Part shown: positions 57,002 to 64,000 of the stretch, one piece after another | Layout: every line of letters begins with the position of its first letter | How positions within the stretch are numbered: position 1 is the stretch's first letter | Translations under genes and position numbers: made by a program | Assembly (NCBI GenBank): GCA_963930775.1 | Contig: OZ005703.1 | Coordinates: 2,728,001-2,792,000 of the forward strand | Direction: 5' to 3' | DNA from: Cliona cf. orientalis | Taxonomy: Eukaryota > Porifera > Demospongiae > Clionaida > Clionaidae | Length of the DNA stretch: 64,000 nt | Notes under the pieces: generated by a model | Databases searched by the model: none | The model's input: only the letters and a program-made list of their open reading frames with translations | Told to the model about the DNA's origin: nothing

Positions 57002-60000
57002 CTACTTTGGAGTTCTTGATGCCACTTGTCCTCTTTGCCTCGCTAACTCACGAGCCTTTCTCTCACACTCACGCCGATAACGTTCCAGCTCCTATAATGT
57101 TACATGGGGGATGGATACACACATGGGTTGGTGCAGGGTGTGTTTGTGTGTGTGTGGGGGGGGGGGGGGGGGGGGGTTGGGAGGTGGTTTAAAATATACA
57201 AGTTGTAGTAAAAAGTTTGTCCACCACAGCCACCAGAGTCAAATAAAAATTATATTACGGCATATAAATCACTGAATTTACAATGTAATATTCATGACAT
57301 GTACATTGTCATGAAAACCCATCTATATAGCTAGTAATAATTGTGTACCTCATCCTTCTGAGATCTCATGGAGTCAACTGTTGCCTCTTTATACTTGACA
57401 TTCTTACAAGGATCGTCAGCTATCTCAGGCTGAGTGGACACCTGCAATAGGGGGCACCATGAAAAGATTCCTCCAGCACACAATTTGTGGCAACTCGCCA
57501 TGTAGCCTCATCCCCAAGCTTACTCCTCCTGGGCCACCTTATTAAGCTTATCCCTTCTCATCAAAGCATAATGGAAGCTAAAAAACCAAGAGTAGGGGGA
57601 AAGCCTGGGGACGAGTCTATAATATGCATATCAATACTTGTGGATAGAAGCCACAGTAGGCCTGCTTCCATAGCTCCAGTGGATTCCTAGAGAGAGAAAT
57701 TCAGAGTTACTATGCTTGCTTTAATGTGAAATAAACACCATACCTTGCACTGATCCTTCCAATATCACAGCAGACAATGATGGAACACCTATGGAAGGGC
57801 AATAATAATAATGTTAATCGCTTCATTCCCAGGCCCTCCCAACTTTCAAAGAGATGTGTGTAACAGTGAAAAGTTGTAGGGGAGGGGGGGGGGGGGGGGA
57901 GTGGCAGTGAATGAGGATACTTATTACAGCATGATATTACATTTGGATTTGACTATGTACAATAAATATTTACCTATTTGTCCAAGAGCATCAGTCCCAG
58001 CGGGCACTAGGAGGGGTTTAATGTAATCCATAGACATTGCGCGACTAAATGGAATAAATATTGCAAACTATAATAATTACATTGTGTATAATCACGTGTG
58101 CATAAAATTTCTCGGTTAGTCTCACCTTAAAGGTGTGCCAAAGGCTAAGTGACTAATCAGCTGCTTAATGCGATTGACAAGTCCATCTGATTTATTGCTG
58201 AAAAACTGCAACAAATAATAATCATGTACAGTATCATTATGGCCTTTATCTCAGCCTTGATCCCCACACCCGTTCACATGCAGCTTTGAATGTTTGCCAC
58301 ACTTGAGCTAAGAAGGCATAAAGTACAAATCATCTGATCCCCAGGCAAGCCCTTGCATATCTAGCTAATAATGTGTTTGCTGTGGGTCACAGTTTACGCT
58401 CAATAGCTAGGAAAGAAGTTATCTATGTACACGATCTTAGCTGAGTGTGCAGTACACTCACATAAAGAGAGGCTCCATTGGTGTGCGCCACAAAACGTAA
58501 TGTTTTGCAGATGATTTTCTTCTTTTCAGGTTCAAAATCCTGAAAGATGTCGTACTTTGTACCCAGGATAGCCAGTGGTATTAGCATAGGATCAAGAAGC
58601 TCTTTGTCCTACAAGGAAGAATGAAAGATAAACCAGGTACATAGAGATGGGCGTGATTTGGGTGGAGTTTATGACCATATCCATCACTTTGGTTACCACA
58701 TCAAAAATGGGGGCCACTATGTTGAAAGGGCCCAGGAGGAACACCGAGTAGAATGGGAAGATGAAATTCAACTATATAGGAATAAGGAACAATAGCTGGG
58801 GGAAAGAGGGAGAGGAAGAACAAGGAACAGAGGGACAGAGAGAGGGAAAAAGTGAGTGAGAGAGTGAGCTCGTACAGGGTGATCTTCTCCAAACTTCCTC
58901 CATGCCTTCTTTCTGAGTCTCTCCACCAGTGCAGCATCAGTTGACTTTACCTCCGCCAAGACTTGCCTCACTCTCTGACGTATCTACATGTACATATGTA
59001 ATGAACAAATATCTAGAAAGACTACATTGTCATTAATGACTATCAAGCTGGATCCTTCCCATCTACGGATATAATATAGTCTATGACAGCAGGGATTCCA
59101 CTATGGCACCATAGACAGTAGAAGGGGGAAAGGGACTGGAAACGTCCATATATTATATATAGGAAAAGTGTGGCACATGTTCAGTTTGATTCAATTCTGT
59201 TGTATAGGGATTTTTAATACATTCTTTTGTAGTTTTTATGAGTTACTTATGGCTTTTTTCTGACTGAAACTCTCCATAGAACATTCAGTAACACAAGGAT
59301 AATGTAATGGCAAGATATTTGGGGGTTGTATCGGTTGTGTTTATTTTCACCATAAGCCATAAAGCCACAACCTTTATATTTCAATATGTTTTTCTATACA
59401 AAAATTTATTCGTAGTTTTTACAAAAAATGTTAGTAATTAATCTATATGGCATTAATGGCTGGTATAATCCGAATTGTGACATAGAATGTAATGGCGCAC
59501 TTTTCTAAAACCCATATATGAAGTATTAGGTGGTCATGCTCAACCAAACTGAACATCGTCCACCCGTTTCCAGTCCATCTTCCCTTCTCTATTGTCTATG
59601 ATGGCACACATACATGTACTGAATGCAGTGGAGTGGGTAATCAAACAAAATCTCTAAGAGTGTCCTATAACCTCAATCTACATGCACATTCACAGGGGTT
59701 TAGTGTTCATCACACACCCTGACCTAATGCACGTGGTACAACATAATTTGGTGACAATAATCTTGAATTACTTTTCAGTTACAGTACACCCACCTGTTTG
59801 ATGAAGACCTCTAGTGTGGTCCACAGCTCCTCTGGCTTGGACAAATCCAGCACAATCACTACCGAAAGGTTGCTGTGCAGAGTAACATCGTTAGGTAAAG
59901 ATCGTCACATTCACAAATAATTCTCCACACAGCGACCCCTTACCTGATAGTGGCGGCTGTGATGGGGACAGTGACGAGCTTGGAGAGGAAGGTCCCTCCG

Positions 60001-61058
60001 CCTAGCTCCCAGATGTGAGCAATGTCCTTTGCCTAACAACAATGGAAGAATACTAATGAACAGTTACTGCTGTACCCTGTAACTATATTAGATAATCATC
60101 CTGGGACACTGCCAGTCTGGTTTGGTGTATGAACAGCTGATTTGTGTAAGAAATCTTCTGCACATTAATCAATCATGCTATACCATCATGCTACCACACC
60201 TGTAGAGACTTTACTCTATAGCAATAATAATATCGCATGCATACACCAGCACCAACATGTAGTACCCAAGACTTAATTAACATGGCAGGTACATGTACCA
60301 CTGCTATCAAGCGTGCACACACGTATTGATGACATACCGTACATGTACGTCTGGTATGAGAACAGTGCACATACATGTACATGTATCTACGGTGTGGTTG
60401 TATTAGGGGGACTCACAATATTTGCTCCCCTGGATCTTCTACCATAGGTATACTCCAGTGCAGTGGTCAGTTTGGGTGACTCCTCCCTGTATAGTACAGT
60501 ACACATCACATCAACAATGCATGATACTGTGGTGATGGGAGGTGTACTATATGGGTATACTTCAATACTCTGCAATATACGACTATAACAACACGTGAAG
60601 AGGGAAATAGCATCACATACATGTACATGTAGTGTCACATCGTATTGGTTGAGCATTTTTACCTTTCCAGGAATCGGAGGACAATGGATGTCTTGCCCTG
60701 TTGAGGGAAAGAGAGCAAGGCAACAACACTGGTAAGGTGATACTCAACACTCAGCCACTAATACAAACCAAATTGCACAATACAGCATGACTGACTGTAT
60801 GAAAGACCACCAAACCCACCTGTACCCTCACCCCGCTCCCCCTCCCCCCTCCTCTTTATTTTTCACATGAAGGTCGTATGTATATGTTTAAGATTCACGT
60901 CACAAGGCTATTAATACGAGGGAGGAGTCTAGCTGGGGACAAGGCTGCCCAAAATGCACAGTCTGCAGGTACTCATCAGATAGAGGATAGAATAACTGAG
61001 CTTACCACATTCTGACTCCCAACAAAGAAGATATTAGATTCACCATAGACTTCAAACC
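57002..61058 (-). CDS. DYNC2LI1: Cytoplasmic dynein 2 light intermediate chain 1 (13 exons found, N-terminus missing)
   Basis: Subunit of the dynein-2 motor that drives retrograde intraflagellar transport in cilia. Minus-strand exons: 61058-61006, 60697-60663, 60486-60417, 60032-59944, 59872-59794, 58983-58876, 58608-58462, 58205-58126, 58044-57974, 57788-57744, 57686-57638, 57441-57349, 57091-57002; 1,009 nt, about 336 residues (human protein about 351). P-loop GSQNVGKTS is split by an intron; then [65 protein letters not shown], and a charged C-terminal helix ([20 protein letters not shown]). The first coding exon (roughly 15-25 residues) was not found between 61059 and 62400. Junction 57744/57686 is off by one base (see findings). 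Confidence 0.93.
57503..57619. repeat. Foldback element in a DYNC2LI1 intron
   Basis: TAGCCTCATCCCCA at the left and TGGGGACGAGTCTA at the right, with inverted AAGCTTACTCCTCCTG-like interior. Same hAT-like family as 1328-1403 and 7439-7829. Confidence 0.6.
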
Positions 61059-61480
61059 CTAATCAGTGTGTGTATGTGCATACAAGAAGGTAGAGTCAAA
61101 CCTCAAAACGCTATTATAGCACTGTTAATGGGAAGGTTACCTCTCTTTGGAGGTCAAAAAATTACTACTAAGTATGACGCAAGAAATTTTGTCCTTAATA
61201 CGGAATAAATGATCTTTTTCAACCATGTACGTACATGTGTGCATAACATGCAGTCTACATACAGTGTACATATACACATGTACATGTAGTTAAATTCAAA
61301 ACATAAGATTTTCTTTCTCAAGTGAAATTTTCTTTTATCAAAATTGTTTCCAAGATTAAATTGGCATTCCTTATCAACAGCATGTGCTACACATCATAAT
61401 TATGCACCTCACTTGGCTGACTGGCGTTACCACAGTATCACGCACAGTGGAAGCAAGGGCATAGACAAAATTTTCAAACT

Positions 61481-61513
<33 letters not shown>

Positions 61514-62389
61514 CTTTGTGACAACTGCATGCGAAGCGCGCGAAAAGTTTTGATCCTATTGTGTCCAGAACCTTAAAAATGCATTAAAATCAGCTATTTC
61601 CAGCAAATTATTTCCCAAATTTGTTGGCTATCCAACTAAGATTACAGTGAATACAACTAGAATTTTTATCTGGGGGGGGGGGGGGGGGGGGCTAAAGCCC
61701 CCCAAGCCCCCACCTGTCTACACCCTTGGGAAGACTGGGAAACCATACACACACAATTGATGGCATGAGCAATTATATTATACTAGCCCAACCGTGCCGC
61801 AGGTATTGGGGAAAGGCAATTGGTCTATAATTCTGCACTTAACCCTTTGCCCAGTAGGGAGGTTCATTGATGGGCACGCGATGATATCATGCTACTCAAG
61901 CATGTACAATGTACTGTAGCAGCCTCATCATGACGAATCCCCAGGCCCATTCCCAGGTTTTCAATAACAGCATGCAATACTGATCATGAAAAAGCTGGGA
62001 ATGTGCAAGGTGCTGATGGGGGATAAGTACACATACATGTACGTCTAATCCACAGCCAAAGCATTTAAATTTAGGTATACAACTTCCTCCCAAATATGCT
62101 GCACATGTAAAATGAACTCAGTCTCACCGGTACTCTTTTATCATACACCCTTTTGCATGCACAAGAAATGTCCGTAAATTGTCCTCCAAGTGCTGCCATG
62201 TTGGAGTATAAGCATTAATAATTCTATACTAGCACTCAAGCAGCAAAGACACTTCACCATAGAAAAGGTTTACTTGTCCTCCAGGACAGTCCACCACTTG
62301 TACCCCATGACGTCACATGCAATCGATTTAGTATAATAACTGAAAAATTCTCAATGAAGGAAATTGTCAGATTTCAGATACATGCATAC
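61059..62389. other. Interval upstream of DYNC2LI1, promoter and repeats
   Basis: Should contain the first DYNC2LI1 exon and promoter. An ATG on the minus strand at 62195-62193 opens a 24-codon frame with a good donor, but its phase does not fit the next exon. A foldback with AATCCCCAGGCCCATTCCCA lies at 61930-62005. Confidence 0.4.
61454..61728. mobile_element. MITE with CAAGGGCATAGACA ends and two poly-G runs
   Basis: CAAGGGCATAGACA at the left, TGTCTACACCCTTG at the right, 275 bp. It contains G33 (61481-61513) and G20 (61672-61691) runs and a GCGAAGCGCGCG palindrome. It lies upstream of DYNC2LI1. Confidence 0.7.
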
Positions 62390-64000
62390 ATGTATGTACA
62401 TGTATTATGTAGCAGTCATGTGACTATGTATGTCAGATTGCAAAGGCTTTTGACCTTGTGGCCTTCGCTTAGTAAACAGCCTACTGACTCATGCTATAGG
62501 CTGTCAATTTTGAGTCATATTGAATAAGAATGGCTAATAAATTTGTGCTGCATATATTATGGTCCTTGCAAGCAGCATGTTTCAGTACATGATGATAAAT
62601 ACTATGGCTTACTAATTTGCAGCTGCTTGAATTAGATTTTCCCTATCATGTTTTCAGAACAACATGAGCAAGTTACTGGTGTTAAGTTAGACTTGACTGT
62701 CATGCTCCTGGACAGGTTATTGTTGATACGGGTCGGGACTATTCATCTCGGAAGAATAATAGCAATTCATAATCTGATACTGTGATGTGTGTGGACTGTA
62801 GCTACCTGTGTAGCAGATAATTAATTTGGTGAAACATACAGTGTGTATTAGTAAAATTTAAATTGGCGGTTTGGTGTTGGCCACATTTTATAGTTGAAAT
62901 TGGATGTGGCTTATAAAAATTCATGTGCGCTTTCTAATGCTGCACTTTCTCCCCCTCCCCCCCCCCCCCAACCACCAGAAAAACCCTGGATTTCTACAGA
63001 TAGCTATATGGTAGAGTGCACAACCAAGAATTACCCCAGTGTCCCCTGCTGGGTGATCCCACACACTAGCCATTAATGTTGATACTGCATCGCTTCACTT
63101 TGGCTACTGGTCCCTGGATTGTGTGCCCAATGTTTGTAATGTTTACCAGTAATAGGCAATAATGTCTACAAGATTTAATAGGCTTCAGGAGCTTCTGCCC
63201 TTGTCCTTTCGTTATGGATATGACTTCTGGTGATAAACCTAATGGTAGCCATACGTACATGACTGCAAATCATGTGAGTCAGTGGGTGGATGATATGCTC
63301 TTTTTTTTCCCTTCTGCAGACATGATCAACATGTTTCGTCTCAAGTTTGTTCCCTCGTGTTGTGTGTGGCTCTATGCTGGAGAAGCAGCTACTCCAGCAG
63401 TGGCTTGGTGAGGATGATTGTCTGCGGCAGTGCCTCTATCGTAAAATTGTTGAGAAATTAAATCTCTCTTCCTCCCTTTCTCTCTCTATCTCCCTCCCTC
63501 CCTTCCTCTTTCTCTCCCTCTCTCCCTCCTTCTCTCCTCTCTCTCCCTCCCTCCCTCTCCCTCCCTCTCTCTCCTCCCTCCCTCCCCCCAGTCTCCTCAG
63601 TATAACCATCATTATGATGTGGTGGTGTCTGGTGATGAGTGTGGGATGGTGGAGTACTGGAGCGGACCTGCCTCTGACTATTTCTTCCCTAAGAACGTCA
63701 AATTTGAGCACAAAATCGACACTGACTTGTATGATTTTGCCAAGGTACAATAATATTGTGGTATGAAATACTGCTGTGTTAGTGTATGTGAGTTTGATTC
63801 ACCATGATTTATCAAATCTGTCCCTGGCGCAGCAATGGAGAAGAAAACAGAGATCCAGTGTAAATCCTGCTTGCCAGAGTAGTTGATGCACAACGTCACT
63901 TTCATGTACATAAAAAGACAAGTAATAATTGAGCTTACATGTGTATAGCGCTATGTGCACATGAAGTAGCAATATCTATGCGAACTCAAATCACGTTTCC
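62390..64000 (+). pseudogene. Partial second copy of PPWD1 (introns 4-7), exon 6 missing; runs off the window
   Basis: 62409-64000 matches 2102-3880 on the same strand. Exon 5 copy: 63320-63407 (one notable change, GG to GE). Exon 7 copy: 63601-63744 ([10 protein letters not shown] instead of [10 protein letters not shown]). Both keep length, splice sites and open frame. Between them the DNA jumps from GTGAGGATGATTG to AAATTGTTGAGAAATT: the ~190 bases with exon 6 are gone. Joining exon 5 to exon 7 shifts the frame, so this copy cannot make normal PPWD1 unless exon 6 is supplied otherwise. The CTCCCT tract before exon 7 is expanded. Confidence 0.8.

Noticed and set aside
62124-62195. Minus-strand 24-codon frame starting MAALGGQFTD with a GTGAGA donor, as first exon of DYNC2LI1
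   Set aside because: It ends in phase 0, whereas the next exon (61058) requires one base carried over; it shows no resemblance to the family N-terminus.
63436-63750. Minus-strand Glu/Arg-rich frame in the PPWD1 copy (also 3347-3622)
   Set aside because: Product of the (CTCCCT)n tract read backwards; antisense to exon 7.
1-64000. CRISPR arrays, operons, ribosome binding sites
   Set aside because: The DNA is intron-containing eukaryotic sequence; none of these were seen.

Overview
The window is eukaryotic nuclear DNA from an animal. Every gene is split by GT-AG introns, and the orthologues are metazoan (PPWD1, the ciliary dynein-2 light intermediate chain DYNC2LI1, a PB1 protein). Single-exon Death domains, an unnamed domain that I recall next to Death/NACHT/ankyrin modules in sponges and cnidarians, and a DUF7869-type element point to an early-branching animal, most likely a demosponge. 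That taxonomic call is inference. Introns are long and packed with small inverted-repeat elements.

Layout. 29-169 (+): last exon of a kelch-like gene. 523-8133 (+): complete 17-exon PPWD1 (617 codons). 8787-44859 (+): a 36-kb gene for a Death domain, a ~229-residue unnamed domain, about 20 ankyrin repeats and a basic tail (~1,058 codons). Within it a three-exon ankyrin cassette (exons a, b, c) is repeated four times with its introns, plus one broken 'ghost' copy. Its introns also hold a 3.45-kb DNA transposon with perfect inverted ends and a DUF7869-type protein (39369-42816). 44860-53597: repeat-rich intergenic DNA with a LINE 3' end, decayed Arg/Glu-rich ORFs and many MITEs. 53598-54686 (+): five-exon gene for a 211-residue protein with weak Nudix-like features. 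55477-56635 (-): PB1/coiled-coil protein whose PB1 coding region is interrupted by a MITE. 57002-61058 (-): DYNC2LI1, 13 exons found, N-terminus not located. 62390-64000: second, damaged copy of an internal segment of PPWD1, running off the window.

Working picture. PPWD1 (splicing), DYNC2LI1 (cilia) and the PB1 protein are single-copy household or cytoskeletal genes. The Death/ankyrin gene looks like a member of an expandable receptor or adaptor family, growing by whole-cassette duplication; all ankyrin exons are phase 0, so gain or loss of a cassette keeps the frame. The mobile DNA falls into recognisable groups: (i) TA-flanked MITEs whose ends begin CCGTA (four families); (ii) a TA-flanked CAGTCGAGCC element; (iii) hAT-like elements with ~8-bp target duplications; (iv) the DUF7869 element and a non-autonomous relative, both flanked by ATT(T); (v) small Arg-rich gene remnants bracketed by an inverted GGGGCGAGCC-type word. 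Exon boundaries were placed by eye from splice signals, reading phase and remembered family sequences; no alignment was run.
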